A stretch of DNA of 33,145 nt from DATARH01 sp035309005 (GTDB lineage Bacteria; Pseudomonadota; Alphaproteobacteria; ATCC43930; CGMCC-115725): the NCBI GenBank assembly GCA_035309005.1, contig DATGFP010000037.1, positions 1 to 33,145 on the forward strand, read 5' to 3'. The notes under the pieces were generated by a model. It worked only from the letters and a program-made list of their open reading frames with translations. It was not told the DNA's origin and did not search any database. Within the stretch, counting starts at the first letter, position 1. Each line of letters begins with the position of its first letter. Of the stretch, positions 7,626 through 15,498 are shown one piece after another. The position numbers and the translations under genes are program-made.

Positions 7626-8206
7626 TGCTGCAACGCCTTTACGCGCGCATCCTCGACATCTCGGCCGGGCCCTATGCGCTGTGGGCGCTGTTTGGCGTGG
7701 CGTTCGCCGAGAGCTCGTTCTTCCCGATCCCGCCCGACATCCTGTTGATCCCAATGATCCTGGCGCGGCCCGCCCAGGCGTTCCGCCTCGCCCTCCTCGC
7801 GACCTTCGCCTCGGTGCTGGGCGGGGTCGTCGGCTACGCGATCGGCTATTTCCTGTTCGACGCGATCGGCCGGCCGATCCTCGAAGCCAACCACGCGATG
7901 GCGGGCTACGAGGCGTTGAAAGCGGGGTTCGCGCGCTGGGGGGTGTGGATCATCATCGTCAAGGGGATGACCCCCATCCCCTATAAGCTGATCACGATCG
8001 CCAGCGGGGTCGCGCATTTCGACTTCCTGTCGTTCATCGGCGCCTCGCTGGTCTCGCGCAGCCTGCGCTTTCTGCTGATCGCCGCCCTCTTGTGGTGGTT
8101 CGGCGACGCGGCGCGCGAGTTCATCGAGCGCCGCCTGATGCTGGTCACCAGCGTTTTTGCGGTGCTGCTGGTTGGCGGCATCGTCGCGGTCGCCATCTAT
8201 AAGTGA
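7625..8206 (+). CDS. YqaA-family membrane protein (VTT/DedA-like)
   Basis: 193 residues, an integral inner-membrane protein with about five hydrophobic segments. The SNARE-associated/VTT pattern is visible: AESSFFPIPPDILLIPMIL near 28-47, a Gly-rich segment GGVVGYAIGYFLF, then KGMTPIPYKLITIASGVAHF near 112-132, the family's re-entrant motif. DedA/YqaA proteins are linked to membrane lipid scrambling and envelope integrity; the specific role of YqaA is not settled. The ATG at 7625 shares one base with the Uma2 stop, and the TGA at 8204-8206 shares one base with the dsbB start, so the genes form a tight operon. Confidence 0.9.
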   Translation: MLQRLYARILDISAGPYALWALFGVAFAESSFFPIPPDILLIPMILARPAQAFRLALLATFASVLGGVVGYAIGYFLFDAIGRPILEANHAMAGYEALKAGFARWGVWIIIVKGMTPIPYKLITIASGVAHFDFLSFIGASLVSRSLRFLLIAALLWWFGDAAREFIERRLMLVTSVFAVLLVGGIVAVAIYK

Positions 8207-8715
8207 TGCTGCTGACGACCCGGGGTTTTGCCGGCTTTGTGCTGATCGCGAGCGTTATCGTGCTCGGGACGGCGCTCGCGTCGCAATATTGGGGCGGCCT
8301 CGCGCCCTGCGAATTGTGCCTGTTGCAGCGCTGGCCGTGGCGCGTCGCGATCGCGCTTGCGCTGGTCGCGCTGGTGTTCGGCCGCCGGCCGGCGCTGCCG
8401 TGGCTGGCGCTGGCGCTGGGAATCGTGTTCGCGACCGGCGCCCTCTTCGCGTTCTATCATTTGGGGGTCGAGCAGCATTGGTTCGCCGGCCCCAGCGCCT
8501 GCACCGCGCAAAGCGGCACCGCGATGACGCTCGAAGACATGAAACGGCAGATCCTCGGCACCGCGCCGGTGCTGTGCGACAAGGTGCAGTGGTCCCTCTT
8601 CGGCGTCTCGATGGCCGGCATGAACCTGCTGGCGTCGCTCGGCATGGCGGCGATCTGCGCCGTGGTCGGCGTTTGCAGCCGGCGCCCGACACCCTCGGCG
8701 CGGGCAACGGCATGA
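8206..8715 (+). CDS. dsbB: Disulfide bond formation protein B (DsbB)
   Basis: 169 residues, four membrane segments. The redox pair CELC (Cys35, Cys38) sits after the first segment, and the second periplasmic pair is Cys99 and Cys124. LLQRWPWR after the first pair is the DsbB signature. DsbB reoxidises DsbA and passes electrons to ubiquinone, which fits the coq7 gene that follows. ATG 8206 is preferred over GTG 8203, which lies just before it; either overlaps the yqaA stop. The stop TGA (8713-8715) overlaps coq7 ATG at 8712. Confidence 0.95.
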   Translation: MLLTTRGFAGFVLIASVIVLGTALASQYWGGLAPCELCLLQRWPWRVAIALALVALVFGRRPALPWLALALGIVFATGALFAFYHLGVEQHWFAGPSACTAQSGTAMTLEDMKRQILGTAPVLCDKVQWSLFGVSMAGMNLLASLGMAAICAVVGVCSRRPTPSARATA

Positions 8716-9275
8716 GCGACAATTCCGCCCCCGGACGCCCGCCCTACCTGCCGGGCGAGGCGCCGCAAGCGGCGGATATCGCGAGCATGATCCGGGTCGA
8801 CCATGCCGGCGAGTACGGCGCGGTGCGGATTTATGACGGCCAGCTCGCGGTATTGGGGCGCGGCCGGGCGCGCGACGAGATCCGCCACATGGCGGAAGCG
8901 GAACAGCGCCACCTCGCCGCCTTCGACGGGCTGGTGCGGGCGCGGGCGGTGCGGCCGACCGTGCTGCAGCCGCTCTGGCATGTCGCGGGCTTTGCGCTCG
9001 GCGCGGCAACGGCGCTCCTCGGCGAGCGCGCCGCGATGGCCTGCACCGTCGCGGTCGAAGAGGTCATCGACGAGCATTACCGCGCCCAGGCCGAGGAACT
9101 CGGCGACAGCGACCCGGCGCTCGGCGCGACGATCCGCGAATTCCGCGCCGAGGAAGCGCGGCACCGCGCGACCGCGCTCGAGCATGGCGCCGCCGAGGCG
9201 CCCGGCTATGAACTGATCTCCGCCTGCGTCAAAGCCGGCTCGCGTTTGGCGATCTGGCTCTCGACGCGAATCTGA
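8712..9275 (+). CDS. coq7: Demethoxyubiquinone hydroxylase Coq7
   Basis: 187 residues. The di-iron carboxylate ligands are in order: Glu34 (DHAGEYGA), Glu64 and His67 (EAEQRH), Glu116/Glu117 (AVEEVIDEHY) and Glu148/His151 (EEARH). Coq7 adds the C6 (C5 in other numbering) hydroxyl in ubiquinone synthesis at the inner membrane. The frame is open upstream to 8157, but ATG 8712 gives a normal family length and the ATGA overlap with dsbB. Last gene of the yqaA-dsbB-coq7 set, where DsbB uses the quinone that Coq7 helps to make. Confidence 0.95.
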   Translation: MSDNSAPGRPPYLPGEAPQAADIASMIRVDHAGEYGAVRIYDGQLAVLGRGRARDEIRHMAEAEQRHLAAFDGLVRARAVRPTVLQPLWHVAGFALGAATALLGERAAMACTVAVEEVIDEHYRAQAEELGDSDPALGATIREFRAEEARHRATALEHGAAEAPGYELISACVKAGSRLAIWLSTRI

Positions 9276-9302
9276 ACATCGTACGGGAACGACGCTTGCG
9301 GG

Positions 9303-9332
9303 TTGAAACCGGTCGCCATAGGCCGCTATCCT
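9303..9332 (+). promoter_or_regulatory. Candidate promoter for the amidohydrolase gene
   Basis: TTGAAA (9303-9308) and TATCCT (9327-9332) with an 18-base spacer, 66 bases before the ATG at 9398. Pattern only; no regulator site was recognised next to it. Confidence 0.35.
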
Positions 9333-9397
9333 GTCGCACTGCAGCGAAAACGCGGCATCCAGCGGTCGGCGCACATCGAAAAGGAGCAAGAAGCGCG

Positions 9398-10546
9398 ATG
9401 CAACAGAAGCTCATTTCCGGCGACAACCACATCGACCTGACCTATTGCCCGGCCGATCTGTGGTCGTCGCAGGCGCCGGCCAAGTGGAAGAAGCTGGCGC
9501 CGCGCGTCGAGGAGCGCAACGACGGCCAGCACTGGTTTGTCGACGACCAGGACCGCGGCATGTGGAACGGCGTCGGCCCGGGCTTTCTGCCCTACACCAA
9601 GGGCGCCTTCGACCATATCGACGAGATGCAGGGGCTCGGCTTCGAGTGGAACTGCTTCCCCGGCGCCCACCCGCGCCCGACGACGCCGGAACTGCGCCTC
9701 GCCGATCTCGACCGCGACGGCCTCGAAAAGGAAATTATTTACGGCTGCCTGATGGTCAACGACCTCATTGATTCGGCCGATCTGCGGGTCTGGGTCAACG
9801 CGCGCTACAACGATTGGGCGTCCGATTTCGCCAAGCGCTCCGACCCCAGCCGGGTCTTCCCGCTGGCGATCATCCCCAACACCGACCCGAAGGCCGCCGC
9901 CGCCGAAGTGCGGCGCTGCGCCAAGATGGGATTGAAGGGCGGCGACCTCGCCTTCAAGCGCATGACCCCGCCGCTCTACCACCCGGCGTGGGACGCGCTG
10001 TGGGAGGCGGCGGCCGAGTGCAAATTCCCGATTTCGTTCCACTCGACCGGGTTCAAGGCGGTGCGCGCGCCCGATACGCCGGAGATGGAAAAAGAGGTCT
10101 TCACCCAGTGGCGGCTGGTGCGCTCGACGCTCTTCCAGCTCGATACGATGGAGGTCCTGGCCTCGATCCTCGCCTCGGGCGCCTGCGAGCGCTACCCGGA
10201 CTTCAACTTCGTGCTCGGCGAGTCGGGCGTCACCTGGCTGCCCTACGTGTTCGACCGCTGCGACACCGAATACCACGACCGGGCGCGCAGCCTCGGCTTC
10301 AAGATGAAGCCGTCGGACTATTTCCGCCGCCAGGGCTTCGTCACCTACCAGCAGGACAAGTACCTGGAGCCGATCGTGCCGCTGGTCGGCGAGGACAACA
10401 TCATCTGGGGCGCCGACTACCCGCACCCCGACTGCATCTGGCCCAACTCGAAAGAGACGCTGGAAAAGAACCTCGCCAGCTTCTCCCCTGCGGTGCAGAA
10501 GAAGATCGTCTACGACAATGTCAGCCGCCTCTACGGGCTGAATTAG
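9398..10546 (+). CDS. Amidohydrolase-2 family metal-dependent hydrolase
   Basis: 382 residues. The TIM-barrel amidohydrolase-2 (ACMSD-related) family is recognised from DNHID at 9-13 (Asp9, His11), PISFHSTG with His215, and WGADYPHPD with Asp340 and His343, all positions expected to bind the metal or water. NFVLGESGVTWLPYVFDR is typical of the family in large actinobacterial and proteobacterial paralogue groups. The chosen ATG follows AAAAGGAGCAAG; an in-frame upstream start at 9296 lacks support. Known members decarboxylate or hydrolyse aromatic or cyclic acids; the substrate here is unknown. It stands alone with its own putative promoter and is followed by a repeat. Confidence 0.9.
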   Translation: MQQKLISGDNHIDLTYCPADLWSSQAPAKWKKLAPRVEERNDGQHWFVDDQDRGMWNGVGPGFLPYTKGAFDHIDEMQGLGFEWNCFPGAHPRPTTPELRLADLDRDGLEKEIIYGCLMVNDLIDSADLRVWVNARYNDWASDFAKRSDPSRVFPLAIIPNTDPKAAAAEVRRCAKMGLKGGDLAFKRMTPPLYHPAWDALWEAAAECKFPISFHSTGFKAVRAPDTPEMEKEVFTQWRLVRSTLFQLDTMEVLASILASGACERYPDFNFVLGESGVTWLPYVFDRCDTEYHDRARSLGFKMKPSDYFRRQGFVTYQQDKYLEPIVPLVGEDNIIWGADYPHPDCIWPNSKETLEKNLASFSPAVQKKIVYDNVSRLYGLN

Positions 10547-10583
10547 TTCTGTAGTCGGTCAGGTTGAGCCGCCCCTTCTATTC

Positions 10584-10655
10584 GTCATGGCCGGGCTTGT
10601 CCCGGCCATCCACGAGACGCTCCACGTGGATCCCCGGGACAAGCCCGGGGATGAC
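10584..10655. repeat. Palindromic repeat, family C
   Basis: Arms GTCATGGCCGGGCTTGTCCC and GGGACAAGCCCGGGGATGAC flank a central part that contains its own small palindrome around CACGTGG. It sits between the convergent ends of the amidohydrolase and pyridoxal kinase genes, which is where REP-like elements usually lie. Only this copy was found in the window. Confidence 0.75.
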
Positions 10656-10722
10656 GATATAAGGGTGATCGGCCTTCAATGGATTCCGCTCTAATTCGCT
10701 CCCGTCAGCCCCGCGTCAGGGG

Positions 10723-11568
10723 TTACGGCACCGGGCGCGGCGGGAAGCGGCGGGCGGGCGCGGCGAAATCGTGCTGCGCCGCGACCAACGCCAGTTCGTA
10801 GCGGCCGAGGCGGGCGGTCGTCTCGATCACCGCGAAGATCGCCGCCGCGGTCAGCGCCAGCGCCTCGGAGAGCGCCGCGCCGCGCAAGAGATGCGCGAGA
10901 AAGAGCGCGGCGGTGACGTCGCCGCAGCCGTTGAGGGTGACCGGCAGGCGCGGGGTCTCGACCGCCCAGACGCCGTCGGGGCCGGCCGCCAGCATCGTGA
11001 TGTGCGCGGGATCGGCGTCGAGGCTGGTCAACAGCACGATGCGCGGCCCGCGCGCGCGCAACGCGCTCGCCGCAGCGGCCGCTTCGGCGAGGCTGGCGAC
11101 CGGGGCGCCGGTCAGGTATTCGAGTTCGAAACGGTTCGGCGTCACGATGTCGGCGAGCGCCAGCGCCTCGTCGCGGAAGAATTCGGCGATGCCGCCGGTG
11201 ACGTAGGACCCGGTATCGCTGTCGCCGATCACGGGATCGCAGCAGAAGAGGGCATTCGGGTTGGCGCTCCGCACCCGCGCGACGATGTCGAGCAATACCG
11301 GCCCGGTCGCGGCGTCGCCGAGATAACCCGACAGCACCGCGTCGATCTGCGGCAAGACCCCGAGCGCGGCGATCCCCTCGAAGAGTTCGGCGATCGCGCT
11401 CGCCGAAATTGCCGCGCCGCGCCACTGCCCGTGCCCCGTATGGTTGGAGAACGCCACGGTGTCGAGCGCCCAGGCTTCGATGCCGAGGCGCTGCAGTGCG
11501 AAGACCGAGGCGGCGTTGCCGACATGGCCATAGGCGACGCGCGACTGCACCGAGAGGACGCTCGGCAT
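10723..11568 (-). CDS. pdxY: Pyridoxal/pyridoxamine kinase (PdxY/PdxK-like)
   Basis: 281 residues. The N-terminus VLSVQSRVAYGHVGNAAS followed by FSNHTGHGQWRG is the pyridoxal kinase signature of the ribokinase superfamily; CDPVIGDSDTGSYV, IVTPNRFELEYLTG and the anion-hole/catalytic NGCGDVTAALF (GxGD) near residue 230 complete it. It phosphorylates pyridoxal, pyridoxamine or pyridoxine at O5' with ATP in the salvage route to PLP. The start ATG 11566-11568 shares one base with the stop of the upstream membrane protein gene (TGATG), so the two are coupled. A longer frame upstream to 11943 is a shadow of that neighbour. Confidence 0.93.
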   Translation of the reverse strand: MPSVLSVQSRVAYGHVGNAASVFALQRLGIEAWALDTVAFSNHTGHGQWRGAAISASAIAELFEGIAALGVLPQIDAVLSGYLGDAATGPVLLDIVARVRSANPNALFCCDPVIGDSDTGSYVTGGIAEFFRDEALALADIVTPNRFELEYLTGAPVASLAEAAAAASALRARGPRIVLLTSLDADPAHITMLAAGPDGVWAVETPRLPVTLNGCGDVTAALFLAHLLRGAALSEALALTAAAIFAVIETTARLGRYELALVAAQHDFAAPARRFPPRPVP

Positions 11569-12005
11569 CAGCGCCGGCGCTCGCTGACGTCGAAGACGTG
11601 CTTGAGGGTCAGCAGCACCGCCAGCGCGCTGACGACAAAAAGCGCGATCCCGGCATCGTGCAAGCCGCCGTAAGCGAGGCCGCCGGCGACAATGAGCCCG
11701 GCCAGCCCGAGCGCGGCGAAGATCGCGATGACCAGCGTGAGGTTGCGAAAATCGTCGACCAGCAGGCCCGCGCAGCACCCCGCGGCCTCGCCGTCGAAGC
11801 GGTTCTTCAGCCGGATGAAGCCGAGCGCGATCGCCGCCAGGCTGAGAATGAGGCCGCAGCGATAGTCGCCCGGCGCGGCGTCGGCGCTGGCGAAGGCGGC
11901 GCCGAGCACGGCAGCGATCCCAAGCGCCGCGAGCTGCAGCCAAAACCCGATCCAGGCGCCGTAGCCCTGCGCCGCCTCTTCGCGTGTTATCTGCGACTGG
12001 TTCAT
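11568..12005 (-). CDS. Small membrane protein of unknown function
   Basis: 145 residues. Four hydrophobic segments are visible at about 17-41 (WIGFWLQLAALGIAAVLGAAF), 51-64, 88-110 (LTLVIAIFAALGLAGLIVAG) and 117-136. No family signature was recognised. It sits directly before pdxY with a TGATG overlap, so both are probably translated from one message. No role in vitamin B6 use can be claimed from this alone. The upstream ribosome site is weak. Confidence 0.7.
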   Translation of the reverse strand: MNQSQITREEAAQGYGAWIGFWLQLAALGIAAVLGAAFASADAAPGDYRCGLILSLAAIALGFIRLKNRFDGEAAGCCAGLLVDDFRNLTLVIAIFAALGLAGLIVAGGLAYGGLHDAGIALFVVSALAVLLTLKHVFDVSERRR

Positions 12006-12083
12006 CTCAGCGGCGCTCTCGGCCCTGCCCGTTTCGCGATCATGCGATTATACCGTTAACGAGCTGTCGAACGGAGGTTTCCG

Positions 12084-12962
12084 ATGCCCGCGTCGATTGG
12101 GCCGCGCCGCAGCGTCTTGTTCCTGCCGGGCTCCAACCCGCGCGCCATCGAAAAGGCGCGGACCCTGCCGGCCGACGCCCTGATATTCGATCTCGAGGAT
12201 GCGGTCGCCCCGAGCGCCAAGGAGGCGGCGCGGGCCGGCGTCGCGGCGGCGCTGGCGGCCGGCGGCTACGGCAAGCGCGAACTGGTGCTGCGGGTCAATT
12301 CGCTCGATACGGCGTGGGGGGAGGCTGACCTGGCCGCCGCCGCGAGGATGCCGCTCGACGCGGTGCTGCTGCCCAAGATCGAGGACCCCGCGCGGGTGCA
12401 CCGCTCGCTCGACCTATTGGGTGCGCACGGCGCTCCAGCCGGGCTTGCCCTCTGGTGCATGATCGAGACGCCGCTCGGGGTGCTCGCGGCGCCGCAGATC
12501 GCCGGCGCCAGCCCACGCCTCGCCGCGCTCGTTGTCGGAACTTCGGACCTCGCCAAGGATTTGCGCATCCGCGAGACGCGCGACCGGCTGCCGCTCTTGA
12601 CCGTGCTCGGCCTCGTCGTGCTGGCGGCGCGGGCCCACGGCCGGGCGGTGCTCGACGGCGTCCATCTCGACCTCGCCGACGCCCTGGGGTTCGCGGCCGC
12701 CTGCCGGCAGGGAAGCGAACTCGGCTTCGACGGCAAGACGCTGATCCACCCCGACCAGATCGCACCCGCTAACGCCGCCTTCTCGCCCTTGCCCGAGGAG
12801 GTCGCGCGGGCCGGGAGGCTGATCGCCGCCTACGCCGAGGCGATGGCCGCCGGGAGGGGCGCGGCGCGGATCGAGGGGCGGCTGGTCGAGGCCCTGCACG
12901 TCGAGGAGGCAGAGCGCACCCTGGCGCTGGCCGCCGCGATCGCCGCGCGCGAGGGCGGCTGA
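12084..12962 (+). CDS. HpcH/HpaI aldolase/citrate lyase beta-type CoA ester lyase
   Basis: 292 residues of the CitE-like branch. Motifs in order: RRSVLFLPGSNPRAIEKA at the N-terminus, IFDLEDAV with Glu38 and Asp39, VLLPKIE, WCMIETPLGV, VVGTSDLAKDL, and GFDGKTLIHPDQI near the C-terminus. These enzymes use Mg2+ and cleave or hydrolyse CoA esters such as (S)-citramalyl-CoA, malyl-CoA or citryl-CoA. The lack of citrate lyase alpha and gamma subunit genes argues against a citrate lyase complex and for a stand-alone CoA lyase/thioesterase. A good ACGGAGG site precedes the ATG. Neighbours on both sides are divergent or convergent, so it is a single-gene unit. Confidence 0.9.
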   Translation: MPASIGPRRSVLFLPGSNPRAIEKARTLPADALIFDLEDAVAPSAKEAARAGVAAALAAGGYGKRELVLRVNSLDTAWGEADLAAAARMPLDAVLLPKIEDPARVHRSLDLLGAHGAPAGLALWCMIETPLGVLAAPQIAGASPRLAALVVGTSDLAKDLRIRETRDRLPLLTVLGLVVLAARAHGRAVLDGVHLDLADALGFAAACRQGSELGFDGKTLIHPDQIAPANAAFSPLPEEVARAGRLIAAYAEAMAAGRGAARIEGRLVEALHVEEAERTLALAAAIAAREGG

Positions 12963-12970
12963 CCCGCGCG

Positions 12971-13483
12971 CTACGGCACGCTCTCATCGGGGTAGACACC
13001 CCACAGATCGGCGCGCCGCAGCCAGCCGGAAATATCCTGTGCCTCGACCCGGCACCAGGCGCCGCGGCATTCGAGCAGCCGCGCGATGACGCCCGGCTCG
13101 GCCCGCGCCACCATCCCCGCCGCCGCGTCGGGCTGCCGGTACAGCGGCCGGTCGGCGCCCTTGCCGTCGACCACCACATAGCGGCGCAGCGTCACCATGT
13201 GCTCCTGCACCCAGCCGTCGGTGCCGTCCCACTCGCGCACCCGGCGCCAATGCTCGAACTGGGCGGTGACCTCGACCGGCATGTCGCGCTTGGTCAGCAC
13301 CCATTCGATCGGGTATTGCCGGCCGGGGCCGGTGCGCAGATTGACCTTGTCGGCATGCAGGCTGGCAAAGCGCGGCACCTTCAGTTCCGCGTTCTGCTCG
13401 AGCATGGCGGCAGGCGCGCCGCCGCTCATCGTCAGCAGCAGGAGCAGCAGCAGGGCGCCGAGCGCGCCGGTGGTGCGGGCCAT
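12971..13483 (-). CDS. Exported protein with bacterial SH3-type domains
   Basis: 170 residues from ATG 13481-13483, preceded by a GGGGGA ribosome site. Residues 1-26 form a signal peptide: MARTTG, a run of seven leucines, then APAAM. The mature part has an SH3 hallmark VNLRTGPGRQYPIEWVL followed by WRRVREWDGTDGWVQEHM, and a second, more divergent SH3-like unit around LLECRGAWCRVEAQDISGWL. Such periplasmic SH3 proteins are thought to bind peptidoglycan or partners. It is the last gene of the minus-strand coaBC cluster, 79 bases after the MoeB-like gene. An in-frame upstream ATG at 13543 would add 20 residues with no signal-peptide logic. Confidence 0.85.
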   Translation of the reverse strand: MARTTGALGALLLLLLLTMSGGAPAAMLEQNAELKVPRFASLHADKVNLRTGPGRQYPIEWVLTKRDMPVEVTAQFEHWRRVREWDGTDGWVQEHMVTLRRYVVVDGKGADRPLYRQPDAAAGMVARAEPGVIARLLECRGAWCRVEAQDISGWLRRADLWGVYPDESVP

Positions 13484-13562
13484 GTTCCCCCGATGGGCCC
13501 AGTGCGTCGCGCCCGGGATACGGCCGGGGGCGCCGCCGGTCAAGCGGCGCGCGGCAACCGAG

Positions 13563-14342
13563 TCAATCCGCCGCGGCGGCGGCGCTGGCGCCGCAAGTCG
13601 GGCATTCGGGGTCCTTGGCGATTCGGATGCGGTGAAAGCGCACGCGCAGCGCGTCGTAAATGAGCAGCGTGCCGTCGAGGCTGTCGCCGAGGCCCAACAG
13701 CTCCTTCAAGACTTCGACCGCCTGCAACGTGCCCATGACGCCGGCGACCGCGCCCAGGATGCCGGCTTCCTCGCAGCGCGGCACCGAGTCGGGCGGCGGC
13801 GGCTCGCGGAAGAGGCAGCGGTAGCACGGGTGCCCGGCGCCGAGATAGGGGCGGAAGGTCGAGAGCTGCCCCTCGAACGGCGACAGCGCCGCCGCGGCCA
13901 GCGGCTTCTGCAGGCGGAAGCACTGTTCGGTCAGCAGGTAGCGCGTCGCGAAATTGTCGCTGCCGTCGGCGACGAGGTCGTATTGCGCGATGATGTCGGC
14001 CGCGTTGTCGGGAGCGAGCCGCGTCGGGTGGGTCTCGATGCGCACGTCGTCATTGACCGCGTTGAGGGTGGCGCGGGCGCTCTCGACCTTGAGATCGCCG
14101 ACCCGCCGCGTCGCATGCACGATCTGGCGCTGCAAATTGGTAAAATCGACCCGGTCGTTGTCGATGATGCCGAGGGTCCCGACCCCGGCGGCGGCGAGGT
14201 AGAGCAGCATCGGCGAGCCGAGCCCGCCGGCGCCGACCACCAGGACGCGCGCGGCCAAGAGCTTTTCCTGCCCCGCCTCGCCGACCTCGTCGAGGATCAG
14301 GTGGCGGGCATAGCGTTGGAATTGCGCTTCGCTGAGTTCCAT
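13563..14342 (-). CDS. MoeB/ThiF/HesA-family adenylyltransferase
   Basis: 259 residues of the E1-like superfamily. Opening motif YARHLILDEVGEAGQEKL, nucleotide loop VLVVGAGGLGSP, IIDNDRVDFTNLQRQ, VADGSDNFATRYL, and two zinc-binding pairs, CYRC and CPTC, the latter at the C-terminus. The family adenylates the C-terminal Gly of MoaD, ThiS or similar carriers for sulfur transfer in molybdopterin, thiamine or thiouridine synthesis; no carrier protein gene is nearby, so the path is open. There is no rhodanese domain. ATG 14340-14342 is preferred over the GTG just before it, with AAGG at proper spacing. Confidence 0.92.
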   Translation of the reverse strand: MELSEAQFQRYARHLILDEVGEAGQEKLLAARVLVVGAGGLGSPMLLYLAAAGVGTLGIIDNDRVDFTNLQRQIVHATRRVGDLKVESARATLNAVNDDVRIETHPTRLAPDNAADIIAQYDLVADGSDNFATRYLLTEQCFRLQKPLAAAALSPFEGQLSTFRPYLGAGHPCYRCLFREPPPPDSVPRCEEAGILGAVAGVMGTLQAVEVLKELLGLGDSLDGTLLIYDALRVRFHRIRIAKDPECPTCGASAAAAAD

Positions 14343-14405
14343 CACAAGCCTTCACAGAGTGCGGCCGAAAGAGGCGGCCGCCGGCAATGCCAACGGCAAC
14401 GGGCC

Positions 14406-14490
14406 GTCATTGCGAGGGGCGCCGCGACGAAGCAATCCCGATGGAATGAGCCTCGTAGGCATGAGATTGCTTCGCTTCGCTCGCAATGAC
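14406..14490. repeat. Palindromic intergenic repeat, family A, copy 2
   Basis: The left arm starts GTCATTGCGAGG and ends GAAGCAATC; the right arm GATTGCTTCGCTTCGCTCGC ends in AATGAC. The order of arms is the reverse of copy 1 at 588-657. It lies between the Rrf2 gene and the MoeB-like gene within a possible operon. Confidence 0.8.
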
Positions 14491-14516
14491 CAACCCAGAA
14501 CCAACGCGCCGGCGGG

Positions 14517-14972
14517 TCAGGTCTCGGCGTCGCCGCCCGCGGCGGGGCGGCCCGCGACGCCGGCCTCTTGCGCCCGGGCGCACAATTCCTCGAGGGTCAA
14601 CGCGTCGAGCCGGCGCATCGTCTCCTCCTCAAGTTCCAGCCATAGCGGGCGGACGACCCGGTGGCCGAGCGCGCTGCCGGTCGGGGCGCTGATCGGGTCC
14701 TCGCCGGTTTCGAGGTGGCGCACCGTGCGCACGATGTCGCCGAGGCTGATGCGGCGGCGCTCCCTCGCCAGGCGGTAGCCGCCGGAGGGGCCGCGGATGC
14801 CGACGAGGATCTTCTCGCGCACCAGTTCCTGCAGCACCGGCTCGAGGTAGCGCCGCGGGATGCCCTCGCGCTCGGTGATCTCGATCGAGCGCACCGGCGC
14901 GGCGCCGCCGTTGTAGGCGATGTCGAGCACCGCCTCGATCGCGAACAAGAGCTTCTTGGTCAGCCGGATCAT
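14517..14972 (-). CDS. Rrf2-family transcriptional regulator without the iron-sulfur cysteine set
   Basis: 151 residues. The winged-helix DNA-binding domain is clear: LFAIEAVLDIAYNG, SIEITEREGIPRRYLEPVLQ (recognition helix), VGIRGPSGGYRLARERRRIS. IscR and NsrR bind a cluster through three cysteines after the wing; here the whole protein has one cysteine (Cys131), so it cannot hold a cluster in that way. Ligand or signal is unknown. It starts three bases after the dut stop, and is thus part of the coaBC-dut transcript. It could regulate this operon. Confidence 0.9.
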   Translation of the reverse strand: MIRLTKKLLFAIEAVLDIAYNGGAAPVRSIEITEREGIPRRYLEPVLQELVREKILVGIRGPSGGYRLARERRRISLGDIVRTVRHLETGEDPISAPTGSALGHRVVRPLWLELEEETMRRLDALTLEELCARAQEAGVAGRPAAGGDAET

Positions 14973-14975
14973 GGT

Positions 14976-15494
14976 TCAAGAGTTTCGCCGCAGCGTCCCT
15001 TGAGGACAAGGGCGAGCGATTCCGGTCGAGCCGAAGCCGCCCTCCTGGCGGCCGCCGCCGGCGGCAAACTCGGCGACGACGGTAAACTCGGGCCGCGCGA
15101 TGCGGGTGAAGACGAGCTGCGCGATGCGCTCGCCCGGGTTGATCGCGATCCCCTCCTCGGCCTGGCCGGGCTGCGGCGGATTGCGGTTCCACGCCGAGAT
15201 CAGGCAGGTCCCCTGGTAATCGGCGTCGATCAGCCCGACCGCGTTGCCGAGCACCAGCCCCGCGCGGTGGCCGAGCCCCGAGCGCGGCAGGATCAGCGCG
15301 CACCATTCCGGGTCGCCGATGCGCAGCGCGAAGCCGGCCGAGATCAGTACCGCCGGGGCCTGCGGCCGCAGCACGATGGGCGCATCGAGGCAGGCGTGCA
15401 GGTCGAGGCCGGCCGCGAGCTCCGAGCCGTAATGCGGAAAGCCCCACCCCTCGAGGCGCGGATCGAGGATTTTCAGCGCAACCGCGAGGGCCAT
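14976..15494 (-). CDS. dut: dUTP diphosphatase
   Basis: 172 residues with the five trimeric dUTPase motifs: AAGLDLHA (27-34), PRSGLG (70-75), GLIDADYQGT with catalytic Asp90, PGERIAQLVF, and the P-loop-like RQEGGFGSTG near the C-terminus. It hydrolyses dUTP to dUMP, supplying dTMP synthesis and keeping uracil out of DNA. It starts four bases after the coaBC stop and is followed after three bases by the Rrf2 gene. The motif 5 arginine is followed by QE instead of the common GS/GT, a mild variant. The length is about 20 residues over the usual 150. Confidence 0.96.
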   Translation of the reverse strand: MALAVALKILDPRLEGWGFPHYGSELAAGLDLHACLDAPIVLRPQAPAVLISAGFALRIGDPEWCALILPRSGLGHRAGLVLGNAVGLIDADYQGTCLISAWNRNPPQPGQAEEGIAINPGERIAQLVFTRIARPEFTVVAEFAAGGGRQEGGFGSTGIARPCPQGTLRRNS

Positions 15495-15498
15495 CTCC

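Noticed and set aside
10691..11943. Alternative minus-strand frames over pdxY and its neighbour
   Set aside because: Only the frame giving SVQSRVAYGHVGN and NGCGD is a real kinase; the rest are Arg-rich shadows.
13197..14489. 430-codon plus-strand frame over the SH3 and MoeB-like genes
   Set aside because: No motif and no ribosome site; the minus-strand genes have signal peptide, zinc pairs and nucleotide loop.
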